Origin: Candidimonas humi
GTDB lineage: Bacteria; Pseudomonadota; Gammaproteobacteria; Burkholderiales; Burkholderiaceae_B
Assembly: GCF_019166065.1 (NCBI RefSeq)
Contig: NZ_JAHTBN010000003.1
Coordinates: 682,001-746,000 of the forward strand
DNA: 64,000 bases
Direction: 5' to 3'
Below are positions 16,188-26,145 of this stretch, one piece after another. The notes beneath the pieces are model-generated. The model did not search any database. It saw only the letters and a list, made by a program, of their open reading frames with translations, and had not been told where the DNA came from. The first letter of the stretch is position 1. Each line of letters starts with the position of its first letter. Both the position numbers and the translations under genes were made by a program.

Positions 16188-17111
16188 TCAGCGCCGTTTG
16201 TGTACGGGCTTCCTGGCGACGGTGTGTGTGGCCTTGGCGTGTGTGGCGTGCGAGCTGACGACATGCCTGGCGCGCGTGCTGGATGTGTGCTTGACGGAGT
16301 GGGACGTGGAGCGAGCGTGCGTGGCGCGCGAGTGCGTATTGTGTGCCACCGCGGTGTGCTCGGCGCGGGCGCTGAGCGTGGGCTTGACGTCGCTGCTGGC
16401 GCTGTTGCCGGCATATGCCACCAGGCGGCGGGCGCCCGTATAGTGCTTCTGCCAGTAGGTCTCGTTCATGTCTTCGATGCGCACCACCGAGCCGCGATGC
16501 GGCGCGTGCACGAATTTGTGATCGCCCAGGTAGATGCCGACATGCGAGTAGCGGCGGCCCAGGGTGTTGAAGAAGACGAGGTCGCCTTTGCGCAGTTCGC
16601 TGCGGGGAATGGATTCGCCTTCGCGGGCCAGGCCGGCGGAGCTGCGCGGTAGCTTCAGGCCCAATGATTTTTCGGCGGCATAGTGCACCAGCCCGCTGCA
16701 GTCGAAGCCGCTCTTGGGGGAATTGCCGCCGTAGCGGTACTTGATGCCGAGGAAATCGAGCGCGGTCGAGGCAAAGGCCCTGGATGCGCCCGGCGAGGCT
16801 ATGGACAGCGAAGACGAGCGGGAAGAGGGCGCCGAGTACACGACATCCTGGGCGTCTTCGTCGTCGATGTCGCCATCGTCTTCGTCATTGATGTAGGCGC
16901 CCAGCGGGTCGGCCCGGGTACGCGCAAGATAGTCGTCGCGCAGTTCGTGAGTGCTGGACAACTGCGCGTATTGATTCTTGGTGGTATTGGTGGCGGCGCA
17001 GCCCGCCAGTGCGAGAGTAGCGACCAGAACCAGATACTTGCCGGCGCGCCAGAGATTTTGGGGGTTAGAGCATAGGGATGATAGGGGGCTGGGGCGTCGA
17101 TGGGGCGGCAT
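16188..17111 (-). CDS. NlpC/P60 (C40) peptidoglycan hydrolase lipoprotein with low-complexity tail
   Basis: Predicted lipid-anchored D,L-endopeptidase that cuts peptidoglycan peptides. 307 residues: lipobox LALAGC with the acylated cysteine at about residue 38; an acidic linker with a run of Asp/Glu (about 70-85); NlpC/P60 domain (about 115-235) with catalytic Cys in FDCSGLVHY and His in YSHVGIYLGDH plus FVHAPHRG. After the domain comes a roughly 70-residue tail very rich in His, Ala, Thr, Ser and Arg with repeated TH/SH pairs, which could bind metal or the cell wall. The N-region before the lipobox is unusually long; no better start is visible. It is transcribed towards the terminator at 16045. 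Confidence 0.9.
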   Translation of the reverse strand: MPPHRRPSPLSSLCSNPQNLWRAGKYLVLVATLALAGCAATNTTKNQYAQLSSTHELRDDYLARTRADPLGAYINDEDDGDIDDEDAQDVVYSAPSSRSSSLSIASPGASRAFASTALDFLGIKYRYGGNSPKSGFDCSGLVHYAAEKSLGLKLPRSSAGLAREGESIPRSELRKGDLVFFNTLGRRYSHVGIYLGDHKFVHAPHRGSVVRIEDMNETYWQKHYTGARRLVAYAGNSASSDVKPTLSARAEHTAVAHNTHSRATHARSTSHSVKHTSSTRARHVVSSHATHAKATHTVARKPVHKRR

Positions 17112-17367
17112 AATCGGTCGTTCGTTTGGCCACGCCGCGCCCCTCGTTCTACAACGTCGGTATCATCGATATACGAGCATTGAAACCCTGGGCCGGGCGT
17201 ACATTTGCGGCAGTAATTTTGTAGTAAGCTGACCGAGTTTAACTAATATTAACCATCAGGTAAAGCGAGGATTTTACCAATCGATGTGATCGCGGTAGCC
17301 CGCGCCTCGATGGCGGAAAACAGCCGGGCCGCAAGCCGGCCGAGGATTCGAACCAAGGAGACCGATC

Positions 17368-19269
17368 ATGCAGAAAGTCCGCGAATTCCATCGCCAGTCC
17401 ATCGAGCAGCGCGACGAATTCTGGCGGCGCGAGGCGCAGCGCATACATTGGCAGACGCCTTTCACCCAGGTGCTGGATTATACCCGCCCGCCTTTTGCGC
17501 GCTGGTATGTGGGTGGACGCACCAATCTTTGCTACAACGCCGTGGACCGCTGGGCGCAGATCGAACCCGAGCGGCCCGCGCTGATCTGGGTCTCCACCGA
17601 GGTCGACAAGGAAATCGTCTACAGCCGCGCCGACCTGGCGCGCGAAGTCAATGCGGTGGCGGCCATGCTGCGCGGCCTGGGCGTGGGCAAGGGCGACCGG
17701 GTGCTGATCTATATGCCCATGATCGCCGAGGCCGCCTTCGTCATGCTGGCTTGTGCGCGCATCGGCGCCATCCATTCGGTAGTGTTCGGCGGCTTCGCCT
17801 CGCACAACCTGGCGCAGCGCATCGACGACGCGCAGCCCAAGCTGGTCGTGTCGGCCGACGCGGGCTCGCGCTCGGGCAAGGCCGTCGCCTACAAGCCGCT
17901 GCTGGACCAGGCCCTGGCGTCCTGCGCGCATCCGCCCGCCAAAGTGCTGCTGGTCGATCGCGGCCTGGTGCCCTTCGAGGCCGTGGCCGGGCGCGATGTC
18001 GATTACGCCACGCTGCGCGCCCGGCACGACGGGGCGCAAGAGCCCGTCGAATGGCTGGAATCTTCCGAGCCCAGCTATGTGCTCTATACGTCGGGGACCA
18101 CCGGCAACCCCAAGGGCGTGCAGCGCGACACCGGCGGCTATGCCGTGGCCCTGGCCGCCTCGATGGAATACGTATTCGGCGGCAAGCCGGGCGACGTCTA
18201 CATGAGCACCAGCGATATCGGCTGGGTGGTCGGCCATTCCTATATTGTGTATGGGCCGCTGCTCAATGGCCAGGCTACCGTCATGTACGAGGGCCTGCCC
18301 ACGCGGCCCGACGGCGCCATCCTCTGGAAGCTGGTCGAAAAATATCGCGTCAACGCCATGTTCTCGGCGCCGACCGCCATCCGGGTGCTGAAAAAGCTCG
18401 ACCCGTCGCTGCTCACGCGGCACGACCTGTCCAGCCTGAAGGCGCTGTACCTGGCCGGCGAGCCGCTGGACGACACGACCGCCAACTGGATCTCGGAAGG
18501 CCTGGGCAAGCCCATTATCGACAATTATTGGCAGACCGAGACCGGCTGGCCCATATTGTCGGCGCAGCCCGGGGTGGAAGACGTGCCGACGAAGTTCGGC
18601 AGCCCCTCGTTCCCGGTCTACGGCTTCGACGTGCGCGTGGTCAGCGAGAGCACCGGCGAAGACCTGGGCCCGGGCCAGAAGGGGGTGGTGGCCATCGAGC
18701 CGCCGCTGCCTCCGGGCGCCATGAGCACGATCTGGGGCGATGACGAGCGCTACGTGCGCACGTATTTCACGTCTTTCCCGGGCCGCATGCTGTATTCCAC
18801 TTTCGACTGGGGCCTGTACGACGAGGACGGCTACTGGTTCATCCTGGGGCGCACCGACGATGTGATCAACGTGGCCGGGCATCGCCTGGGCACGCGCGAG
18901 ATCGAGGAATCTCTCAACAGCCATCCCGCCGTGGCCGAATCGGCCGTGGTGGGCGTGGCCGACTCGGTCAAGGGGCAGGTGGCCGTGGGCTTCGCCGTGC
19001 TCAAGGACCCTGCGGTGCTGGGCGATGCGCAGCGCGTGCTCGAACTCGAAAACGACATCAAGCGGGTCATAGAGCGGCGCATCGGCGCGGTGGCGCGGCC
19101 GGCGCGCATCCGTTTCGTGAGCACGCTGCCCAAGACGCGTTCGGGCAAGGTGCTGCGCCGGGCAATTGTGGCATTATGCGAGGGGCGCGATCCGGGCGAT
19201 CTGACCACCATCGAAGATCCCGGTGCGCTGGAACAGATCAGAGACTCGATCAAGGACAACGCTGCATGA
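17368..19269 (+). CDS. prpE: Propionyl-CoA synthetase PrpE
   Basis: Acyl-adenylate-forming enzyme that activates propionate (and acetate less well) with ATP and CoA. 633 residues: P-loop-like motif YTSGTTGNPKG at residues 240-250, the aromatic WQTETGWP motif, GRTDDVINVAGHRLGT hinge region, and the catalytic, acetylatable lysine Lys594 in TRSGKVLRR. Opening VREFHRQSIEQRDEFWRREA is typical of PrpE rather than Acs. AAGGAG precedes the ATG at 17368. Its stop overlaps the next start (ATGA), so the GlcG-like gene and the MFS transporter downstream are coupled to it. It would share propionyl-CoA with the MmsA route. Confidence 0.95.
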   Translation: MQKVREFHRQSIEQRDEFWRREAQRIHWQTPFTQVLDYTRPPFARWYVGGRTNLCYNAVDRWAQIEPERPALIWVSTEVDKEIVYSRADLAREVNAVAAMLRGLGVGKGDRVLIYMPMIAEAAFVMLACARIGAIHSVVFGGFASHNLAQRIDDAQPKLVVSADAGSRSGKAVAYKPLLDQALASCAHPPAKVLLVDRGLVPFEAVAGRDVDYATLRARHDGAQEPVEWLESSEPSYVLYTSGTTGNPKGVQRDTGGYAVALAASMEYVFGGKPGDVYMSTSDIGWVVGHSYIVYGPLLNGQATVMYEGLPTRPDGAILWKLVEKYRVNAMFSAPTAIRVLKKLDPSLLTRHDLSSLKALYLAGEPLDDTTANWISEGLGKPIIDNYWQTETGWPILSAQPGVEDVPTKFGSPSFPVYGFDVRVVSESTGEDLGPGQKGVVAIEPPLPPGAMSTIWGDDERYVRTYFTSFPGRMLYSTFDWGLYDEDGYWFILGRTDDVINVAGHRLGTREIEESLNSHPAVAESAVVGVADSVKGQVAVGFAVLKDPAVLGDAQRVLELENDIKRVIERRIGAVARPARIRFVSTLPKTRSGKVLRRAIVALCEGRDPGDLTTIEDPGALEQIRDSIKDNAA

Positions 19270-19673
19270 AAACCAAACCCGTATTGAACGCCGCCGACGT
19301 CAGGGCCATCATCGACGCCGCCGAGAAGCACGCCCGCGAGCACAGCTGGGCCGTCACCATCGCGGTGGTCGACGATGGCGGCCACCTGCTGGGCCTGTCC
19401 CGCCTGGACGACGCCGCGCCGGCGTCGGCCCACATCGCGCCGGCCAAGGCGCGCACCGCCGCGCTGGGGCGGCGCGAGTCCAAGGGCTACGAAGACATCA
19501 TCAACAACGGCCGCTATTCCTTCCTGTCGGTGCCGTTTATCGACGGCATGCTCGAGGGCGGCGTGCCGGTGCTGGTGCAGGGCCAGGTGGCGGGCGCGGT
19601 CGGGGTGTCGGGCGTGAAGTCCAGCGAAGACGCCGAGATCGCGCGTGCAGGCATTGCCGCCCTGAACCTATGA
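19266..19673 (+). CDS. GlcG/HbpS family (DUF336) protein
   Basis: 135-residue protein of the GlcG/HbpS (haem-degrading/cobalamin-adenosyltransferase-like) fold. It opens with LNAADVRAIIDAAEKHAREH and has the family pattern VAVVDDGGHLLGLSRLDDA and APAKARTAALGRRESK, ending with GAVGVSGVKSSEDAEIARAG. Members bind haem or sit beside oxidases and organic-acid catabolic genes, but a common function is not established. It is coupled on both sides by ATGA overlaps: with prpE upstream and the MFS transporter downstream, so it is made in fixed proportion with propionate activation. Confidence 0.9.
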   Translation: MKTKPVLNAADVRAIIDAAEKHAREHSWAVTIAVVDDGGHLLGLSRLDDAAPASAHIAPAKARTAALGRRESKGYEDIINNGRYSFLSVPFIDGMLEGGVPVLVQGQVAGAVGVSGVKSSEDAEIARAGIAALNL

Positions 19674-21022
19674 GCCAGACGGTCCCGCAAGAAGGCGGGG
19701 CCGGCCAGGCCCACGCCGCGGCCGGCTTTCGCGACACGCTCAATCCGGGCGTGGCGCGGCGCGAAGTCTGGGCCTGGGCCATGTACGACTTCGCCAATTC
19801 GGGCTACACCACCGTGGTGCTCACCACGGTATTCAGCGCCTATTTCGTGGGCGTGGTGGCCGCCGGCAAGGCCTGGGGGACGCTGGCCTTTACCGGCGCG
19901 TTGTCGTTCTCGTACCTCATGATCATGCTGACCATGCCCACTCTGGGCGCGCGCGCCGATGCCCGCGCCGGCAAGCGGCGCCTGCTGTTCTCGAGCACGG
20001 TGGGCTGCGTGGCCTGCACCTTGCTGCTGGGCCTGGTCGGGCCGGGCGACGTGGCGCTGGGACTGGTGATGCTGGCGGCGTCCAATTACTTTTATTGCAT
20101 AGGCGAATCGGTGGTGGCGGCCTTCTTGCCGGAAATCGCCCGCCCCGATGCGCTGGGGCGCGTGTCCGGCTGGGGCTGGAGCTTCGGCTATTGCGGCGGC
20201 ATGCTCAGCCTGGGCCTGTGCCTGGCGCTGGTGTCGTGGTCCACGGCGCATGGCGAGCCCGCCAGCCTGTACGTGCCCAGGGTGATGGTGCTGACCGCGC
20301 TGATTTTCGCGGTGGCGGCGGTGCCGTCGTTCGTGTTCCTGCGCGAGCGCGCGGTCGCCACGCACAAGCCGCTGGAAGGCCTGCTCGGGCGGCTGCTGGC
20401 CGCCTGGCGCGACACCGGCAGCCACTTCCCCGATTTCCGCATGCTGCTGTTCTGCGGCGCCTGCTACCAGGCGGGGATCGCCGTGGTCATCACCTTGTCG
20501 GCGGTCTATGCCACGCAGGCCATGGGTTTCACCATGACGCAGACCATGATGCTGGTGTTCGTGGTGAATATCGCCGCGGCGGTCGGCGCCTTCCTGTTCG
20601 GGCACGTGCAGGACCGCATCGGCCACAAGCGGGCCCTGGCCCTGACGCTGTGCGGCTGGATCGTGATGGTGCTGATCGCCTACCTGGCGGTCAGCCTGTG
20701 GGTGTTCTGGATCGCGGCCACGCTGGCCGGCCTGTGCATGGGCACCAGCCAGAGCGCGGGGCGCGCCATGGCAGGGGCCTTCGCGCCCCAGCACCGCCTG
20801 GCCGAGTTCTATTCGCTCTGGACCTTCGCCATACAGTTGTCGGCCGTGATCGGCCCGCTCTGCTATGGGCTGGTGACCTGGCTGACCGGCGGCAACCAGC
20901 GCACGGCGCTGCTGTGCACGGGCCTGTTCTTCGTGGCCGGCCTGCTGGTGCTGATGCGCGTCGATTTTGCCCGAGGGGTGCGTCAGCGCGATACTATGTC
21001 TGAGTTTGTCAGTGTTCAGTAA
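19670..21022 (+). CDS. UMF1-family MFS transporter
   Basis: 450-residue membrane protein with about 12 helices in the UMF1/Atg22-like branch of the major facilitator superfamily. Diagnostic is the start AWAMYDFANSGYTTVVLTTV and the G-R-V-SGWGWSFGYCGG segment. The C-half has QDRIGHKRAL. The ATG at 19670 overlaps the stop of the GlcG-like gene (ATGA); upstream in-frame codons read as antisense-type residues and are rejected. The substrate is unknown. Operon context with propionyl-CoA synthetase suggests organic-acid or related export/import, which is inference. Confidence 0.9.
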   Translation: MSQTVPQEGGAGQAHAAAGFRDTLNPGVARREVWAWAMYDFANSGYTTVVLTTVFSAYFVGVVAAGKAWGTLAFTGALSFSYLMIMLTMPTLGARADARAGKRRLLFSSTVGCVACTLLLGLVGPGDVALGLVMLAASNYFYCIGESVVAAFLPEIARPDALGRVSGWGWSFGYCGGMLSLGLCLALVSWSTAHGEPASLYVPRVMVLTALIFAVAAVPSFVFLRERAVATHKPLEGLLGRLLAAWRDTGSHFPDFRMLLFCGACYQAGIAVVITLSAVYATQAMGFTMTQTMMLVFVVNIAAAVGAFLFGHVQDRIGHKRALALTLCGWIVMVLIAYLAVSLWVFWIAATLAGLCMGTSQSAGRAMAGAFAPQHRLAEFYSLWTFAIQLSAVIGPLCYGLVTWLTGGNQRTALLCTGLFFVAGLLVLMRVDFARGVRQRDTMSEFVSVQ

Positions 21023-21257
21023 GGCAGGTCGGTTAGTGTCGAGTCTCTGACGTTCGTGCCCACGATGAAATCGGCGGATGCGCGCGCGGCGCGCGCCGCC
21101 GTCCGGGCCGGCGGCACATCGGTAACCCCTCTGAACACGAGCAGCATGCTACCGGACACAACAGGTCCAGCAGACGCGTGGCAGATGCAGGCACGCGTGG
21201 CGGACACGAACAACAACTGAACCGAGATCGAGCAGTAGAGCCTGAAAGGAGTCCTTC

Positions 21258-23237
21258 ATGACAACAGAAATCGAATCCGTCCTGGTGGAGAATCGCGTAT
21301 TCCCGCCTTTTGAAAACCTGGTCAAGCACGCCAATATCTCCGGCATGGATGCCTATCGCGCCTTGTGCGACGAGGCCGACCGGGACCCCGAGGCGTTCTG
21401 GACCCGGCTCGGGCGCGAGAACCTGGTCTGGACCAAGCCTTTCACCCGGGCGCTGGATGAATCCGAGGCGCCTTTCTTCCACTGGTACGCCGACGGCGAG
21501 ATGAATGTCTCGGCCAACTGCCTGGACCGCCACCTGAATACTCCGGTTGCCGACAAGGTCGCCCTTATTTTCGAGGCTGACGACGGCAAGGTCGAGCACG
21601 TCACCTACAGGCAGTTGCACGCGCGCGTCTGCGAATTCGCCAACGGCCTGAAGGCGCTGGGCTATGAGGCCGGGCAGCGCGCGGTGATCTACATGCCGAT
21701 GTCGGTCGAGGCAGTGGTGGCCATGCAGGCCTGCGCGCGCCTGGGCATCATCCATTCGGTGGTGTTCGGCGGCTTTTCGTCCAAGAGCCTGCACGAGCGC
21801 ATCGTCGACGTCCAGGCGGTCCTGGTCATCACGGCCGACGAGCAGGTGCGCGGCGGCAAGAAAATCCCGCTCAAGCCGGCCGTGGACGAAGCGCTCGGCT
21901 TCGGCGGCTGCGAGACGGTAAGCAAGGTCATCGTCTATCGCCGCACCGGCAGCGAGGTCGCCTGGAAGGCCGGCCGCGACCTGTGGATGCACGAAGTCTG
22001 CGCCGGCCAGGCGCAAACCTGCGAGCCGGTGTCCCTGTCCGGCGAGCATCCGCTGTTCATCCTCTATACCTCGGGGTCCACCGGCAAGCCCAAGGGCGTG
22101 CAGCATTCCACCGCGGGCTACCTGCTGTGGTCGCTCATGACCATGAAATGGACTTTCGACGCCAAGGACAGCGACGTCTACTGGTGCACGGCGGACGTGG
22201 GCTGGGTCACCGGGCACACCTACATCACCTACGGGCCGCTGGCGGCGGGCCTGACGCAGGTGGTGTTCGAGGGCGTGCCCACCTATCCCGATGCCGGCCG
22301 CTTCTGGGACATGATCCAGCGCCACAAGGTCACGGTGTTCTACACCGCGCCCACGGCCATACGTTCGCTGATCAAGCTGGCCGAGTCCACCCCGACGGTG
22401 CATCCGCGCGAATACGATCTGCGCAGCTTGCGCATCCTGGGCTCGGTGGGCGAGCCCATCAATCCCGAGGCCTGGATGTGGTACTACACCCAGGTGGGGG
22501 GCGAGCGCTGCCCGGTGCTGGACACCTGGTGGCAGACCGAAACGGGCGCGCACATGATCACGCCGCTGCCCGGCGCCACGCCGCTCAAGCCGGGCTCGTG
22601 CACGCTGCCGCTGCCGGGCATCGCGGCGGCGGTGGTGGACGAAACCGGCGAAGAAGTCGAACGCGGCAAGGGTGGCTTCTTGGTCATCAAGCGCCCGTGG
22701 CCGTCCATGGTGCGCACCATCTGGGGCGACCCGGAACGCTTCAAGAAGTCGTATTTCCCGCCCGAGCTCAAGGGCTGGTACCTGGCCGGCGACGGCGCGC
22801 AGCGCGACACCGACGGGTATTTCTGGATCATGGGCCGCATCGACGACGTGCTCAACGTGTCGGGGCACCGCCTGGGCACGATGGAAGTCGAGTCGGTCCT
22901 GGTGGCCCACGAACTGGTGGCCGAGGCGGCCGTGGTCGGCCGGCCCGACGACACCACCGGCGAGGCGCTGGTGGCCTTCGTGGTGCTCAAGCGTTCGCTG
23001 CCCGAGCGCGAGGAAGCCATGGAGATCGCCAAGCAGTTGCGCGACTGGGTAAGCAAGGAAATCGGCCCCATCGCCAAGCCCAAGGACATCCGCTTCGGCG
23101 AGAACCTGCCCAAGACACGTTCGGGCAAGATCATGCGGCGCTTGTTGCGCGTGGTAGCCAAGGGAGAAGAAATCACCCAGGACGTCTCCACGCTCGAGAA
23201 TCCGGCCATACTCCAGCAGTTGTCGCAGTCCGTGTAA
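21258..23237 (+). CDS. acs: Acetyl-CoA synthetase
   Basis: Activates acetate to acetyl-CoA through acetyl-AMP. 659 residues, normal for Acs (about 650). Motifs: [11 protein letters not shown] at residues 270-280, [32 protein letters not shown], and the acetylation-controlled lysine Lys624 in [16 protein letters not shown] lies 7 bases before the ATG. It follows the prpE operon after 235 bases with no gene between, and has its own stem-loop at the end. A second, distinct acyl-CoA synthetase (PrpE) just upstream shows a cluster for short-chain fatty-acid assimilation. Confidence 0.96.
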   Translation: MTTEIESVLVENRVFPPFENLVKHANISGMDAYRALCDEADRDPEAFWTRLGRENLVWTKPFTRALDESEAPFFHWYADGEMNVSANCLDRHLNTPVADKVALIFEADDGKVEHVTYRQLHARVCEFANGLKALGYEAGQRAVIYMPMSVEAVVAMQACARLGIIHSVVFGGFSSKSLHERIVDVQAVLVITADEQVRGGKKIPLKPAVDEALGFGGCETVSKVIVYRRTGSEVAWKAGRDLWMHEVCAGQAQTCEPVSLSGEHPLFILYTSGSTGKPKGVQHSTAGYLLWSLMTMKWTFDAKDSDVYWCTADVGWVTGHTYITYGPLAAGLTQVVFEGVPTYPDAGRFWDMIQRHKVTVFYTAPTAIRSLIKLAESTPTVHPREYDLRSLRILGSVGEPINPEAWMWYYTQVGGERCPVLDTWWQTETGAHMITPLPGATPLKPGSCTLPLPGIAAAVVDETGEEVERGKGGFLVIKRPWPSMVRTIWGDPERFKKSYFPPELKGWYLAGDGAQRDTDGYFWIMGRIDDVLNVSGHRLGTMEVESVLVAHELVAEAAVVGRPDDTTGEALVAFVVLKRSLPEREEAMEIAKQLRDWVSKEIGPIAKPKDIRFGENLPKTRSGKIMRRLLRVVAKGEEITQDVSTLENPAILQQLSQSV

Positions 23238-23258
23238 TACGGATTCAGGCGCAAGGCA

Positions 23259-23281
23259 ACGGCCCGCCCCAGGCGGGCCGT
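23259..23281 (+). terminator. acs terminator stem-loop
   Basis: ACGGCCCGCC (23259-23268) and GGCGGGCCGT (23272-23281) form a perfect 10-bp stem with the 3-base loop CCA, 21 bases after the acs stop. The following CGTCGTTTGG is only weakly T-rich. Confidence 0.65.
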
Positions 23282-23472
23282 CGTCGTTTGGAACGGAAAG
23301 CGGCAACAGAAAGCCGTGTTTGCGCCCGGGGGTGCGGGTTATAGTAGATCCTCTTTCGCGCCGGCCGTGGGCCCGTATGGCCAGTCTTGCGCCCGCATGG
23401 CGGCCTCGCCGGCGAAGCCGGCTGTGGCTGCCGCCGTGCGCCGCCGCCATGCTCCACTTCTAGGGGATTTTG

Positions 23473-24357
23473 TTGGGACCGAATTCGCCGGACCGCTCGG
23501 CCTTTGCGCTGATGGGGCTCACTGTATTGCTGTGGAGCTTCAGTTGGGTGGTGATGAAGCAGTTGTCGCATCTGATCGGCCCGTTCGATCTCGTGGCGCT
23601 GCGCTACGCGATAGGGTTCCTGGCGCTGCTGGCCATATTGCTGGTGTTGCGCCAGCCGCTGCGCTGTCCGCCTTTCTGGCTGACCGTGGGCACGGCGGTA
23701 TTTCAGACCACTGCTTTCCAGTGCCTGGCGCAATTCGCGCTGGTGGCGGGGGGCGCAGGCCACGTGGTGATGCTGTCCTACACCATGCCTTTCTGGGTGC
23801 TGCTGTTTGCCTGGGCGCTGCTGGGCGAACGGCCAGCGCTTGCGCACATGATCGGTTTCGTATTGGCGGCGGCGGGGCTGGTGTGCGTGATCGCGCCCTG
23901 GCGCGGGCTGGGCGGGATACTCAGTTCGCTGCTGGCCCTGGCGGGAGGCGCGAGCTGGGGGGTAGGGGTGGTGCTGTCCAAGCGCCTGTTCCTGCGCCAC
24001 AAGGTCAATGTGATGACGCTGACGGCCTGGCAGATGCTGCTGGGCGCGCTGTTCACGCTGCCCCTGGCCTTGTGGATGCCGCAGATATCGCCCCAGTGGG
24101 GCGCGCAACTGGTGCTGGGCCTGCTGTATATGGGCGTGCTGGCCTCGGCGGTGGGCTGGGCGCTATGGATGTCGGTGGTGCGGCGTGTCAGCGCCACCGT
24201 TGCCGGCATGTCCGCGCTGGGGGTGCCGGTGCTGACCATCATACTGGCCTGGCTGCTGCTGAACGAACACCCGACGGCGCTGGACATCAGCGGCGCCGCC
24301 CTCATGATGGCGGGCCTGGTCGTGGTGACTTTGGCGCCGTCGCGCGCGGCGCGCTGA
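23473..24357 (+). CDS. EamA/DMT-superfamily metabolite exporter
   Basis: 294-residue inner-membrane protein with about ten helices made of two EamA repeats (residues about 12-140 and 150-290). Typical pieces are LLWSFSWVVMKQLSHLIGPF and, in repeat two, LLGALFTLPLALW. Such proteins often export amino acids or other metabolites; the substrate is unknown. No ATG is near: two adjacent TTG codons at 23470 and 23473 follow AGGGG (23462-23466). The second has the better 6-base spacing. It converges on the ETF-QO gene. Confidence 0.85.
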   Translation: MGPNSPDRSAFALMGLTVLLWSFSWVVMKQLSHLIGPFDLVALRYAIGFLALLAILLVLRQPLRCPPFWLTVGTAVFQTTAFQCLAQFALVAGGAGHVVMLSYTMPFWVLLFAWALLGERPALAHMIGFVLAAAGLVCVIAPWRGLGGILSSLLALAGGASWGVGVVLSKRLFLRHKVNVMTLTAWQMLLGALFTLPLALWMPQISPQWGAQLVLGLLYMGVLASAVGWALWMSVVRRVSATVAGMSALGVPVLTIILAWLLLNEHPTALDISGAALMMAGLVVVTLAPSRAAR

Positions 24358-24498
24358 GGCCGCGCACGCGCACCCACGTCCGCTCCCGCCAAAAAATTTC
24401 CGGAAATTTGCTGCCGCGGCATGCCGCGAGAGCCGCCCGTGGGCTGCCCGCCGGCGGCGGCCTGGCCCGGCCAGTGCCGCGCGCCGCGGCGCTGTTGC

Positions 24499-26145
24499 TT
24501 ACATGCCGTTGTAGACCGGACCTTCGCCGCCTTGAGGGGCGACCCACACGATGTTCTGGGTGGGGTCCTTGATGTCGCAGGTCTTGCAGTGCACGCAGTT
24601 CTGTGCGTTGATCTGCAGGCGATCGTCGCCGGTTTCGGTCTTGACGAATTCGTATACCCCCGCCGGACAGTAGCGCGCCTCGGGGCCGCCGTAGCGGGCG
24701 AGGTTGACCTTTACCGGCACGCTGGGGTCTTTCAGCGTCAGGTGGATGGGCTCGTTCTCGTCGTGGTTGGTATTGGAAATGAACACCGAGCTCAGGCGGT
24801 CGAAGGTCAGCTTGCCGTCGGGCTTGGGATAGTCGATGCGGGCGCATTCGGCCGCCGGCTTCAGGCTGGCGTAGTCGGGCTTGCGGCGGTGCAGGGTCCA
24901 GGGCATGCGGCCCTTGAGCAGCCATTGCTCGATGCCGGTCATGAGCGTGCCGACGGTGCGGCCCTTCTTGAACCATTGCTTGAAATTGCGCGCCTTGTTC
25001 AGCTCGGGGTAGAGCCAGGACCGCTCGAACGCGGCCGGGTAGGCCAGGAGTTCGTCCTGGCTGCGGCCGACCTGCAGGGCCTCGAAGGCGGCTTCGGCGG
25101 CCAGCGCGCCGGTCTTGATGGCGGCGTGGCTGCCCTTGATGCGCGAGGCGTTCAGGAAGCCCGCCTCGCAGCCCACCATGACGCCGCCGGGGAAACAGAG
25201 CTTGGGCAGCGACAGCAGGCCGCCGGCGGTGAGTGCGCGCGCGCCGTAGGCGATGCGCTTGCCGCCCTCGAAGGTCGGGCGGATGGCGGGATGCGTCTTG
25301 TAGCGCTGGAATTCTTCGAAGGGAGACAGCCAGGGGTTGGCGTAGTCCAGCCCCACCACCAGGCCCACGGCCACCAGGTTGTCGTTCAGGTGATAGAGGA
25401 AGGAGCCGCCGTAGGTGTCGGCGTCCAGCGGCCAGCCCGCGGTGTGCACGACCAGGCCCGGCTGCGAGCGCGCGGGGTCGACTTCCCAGAGTTCCTTGAT
25501 GCCGATCGCGTAGCTTTGCGGATCGCGTCCGGCGTCCAGCTTGTAGCGCTCGATGAGCTGGCGGCCCAACTGGCCGCGCGCGCCCTCGGCGAAGATGGTG
25601 TAGGAGGCATGCAGTTCCATGCCGGGCTGGTAGCTGGCGGTGTGCGAGCCGTCTCGCGCCACGCCCATGTCGCCGGTGGCGACGCCGCGCACGGCGCCGG
25701 ATTCGGTGTAGAGGATCTCGGTGGCGGCGAAGCCCGGAAAGACCTCGACGCCGAGCGCCTCGGCCTGTTCGCCCAGCCAGCGGGTGAAGTCGCCCAGCCG
25801 CACGATGTAGTTGCCGTGGTTGCGAAAGCAATCCGGCAGCAGCCAGCCGGGCGTGGCGCGCGCGCCCTTGCTCGTGAGGAACAGGAATTTGTCTTCCGTG
25901 ACCGGAGTGTTCAGCGGCGCGCCTTTTTCTTTCCAGTCGGGGATGAGCTCGGTCAGCGCTTGCGGGTCCATGACCGCGCCCGACAGAATATGGGCGCCGA
26001 TTTCGCCGCCTTTTTCCAGCACGCACACACTGGTTTCCTTGCCCTGTGCGGCTGCCAACTGCTTCAGGCGTATCGCCGCGGCCAGGCCCGCGGGCCCTCC
26101 GCCGACGATCACCACGTCGTATTCCATCGATTCGCGCTCGGCCAT
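24499..26145 (-). CDS. etfD: Electron transfer flavoprotein-ubiquinone oxidoreductase
   Basis: Membrane-associated flavoprotein that passes electrons from ETF (reduced by acyl-CoA dehydrogenases and others) to ubiquinone. 548 residues: FAD-binding VVIVGGGPAGLAAAIRLKQ at the N-terminus, the quinone/membrane-facing middle region, and a [4Fe-4S] domain at the C-terminus with YCPAGVYEF and CVHCKTCDIKDP cysteines. The start is the ATG at 26145, with GGGAGA upstream; in-frame codons above it read as non-coding. etfAB are not adjacent. The gene serves the fatty-acid and branched-chain amino-acid oxidation suggested by the rest of the window. Confidence 0.95.
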   Translation of the reverse strand: MAERESMEYDVVIVGGGPAGLAAAIRLKQLAAAQGKETSVCVLEKGGEIGAHILSGAVMDPQALTELIPDWKEKGAPLNTPVTEDKFLFLTSKGARATPGWLLPDCFRNHGNYIVRLGDFTRWLGEQAEALGVEVFPGFAATEILYTESGAVRGVATGDMGVARDGSHTASYQPGMELHASYTIFAEGARGQLGRQLIERYKLDAGRDPQSYAIGIKELWEVDPARSQPGLVVHTAGWPLDADTYGGSFLYHLNDNLVAVGLVVGLDYANPWLSPFEEFQRYKTHPAIRPTFEGGKRIAYGARALTAGGLLSLPKLCFPGGVMVGCEAGFLNASRIKGSHAAIKTGALAAEAAFEALQVGRSQDELLAYPAAFERSWLYPELNKARNFKQWFKKGRTVGTLMTGIEQWLLKGRMPWTLHRRKPDYASLKPAAECARIDYPKPDGKLTFDRLSSVFISNTNHDENEPIHLTLKDPSVPVKVNLARYGGPEARYCPAGVYEFVKTETGDDRLQINAQNCVHCKTCDIKDPTQNIVWVAPQGGEGPVYNGM

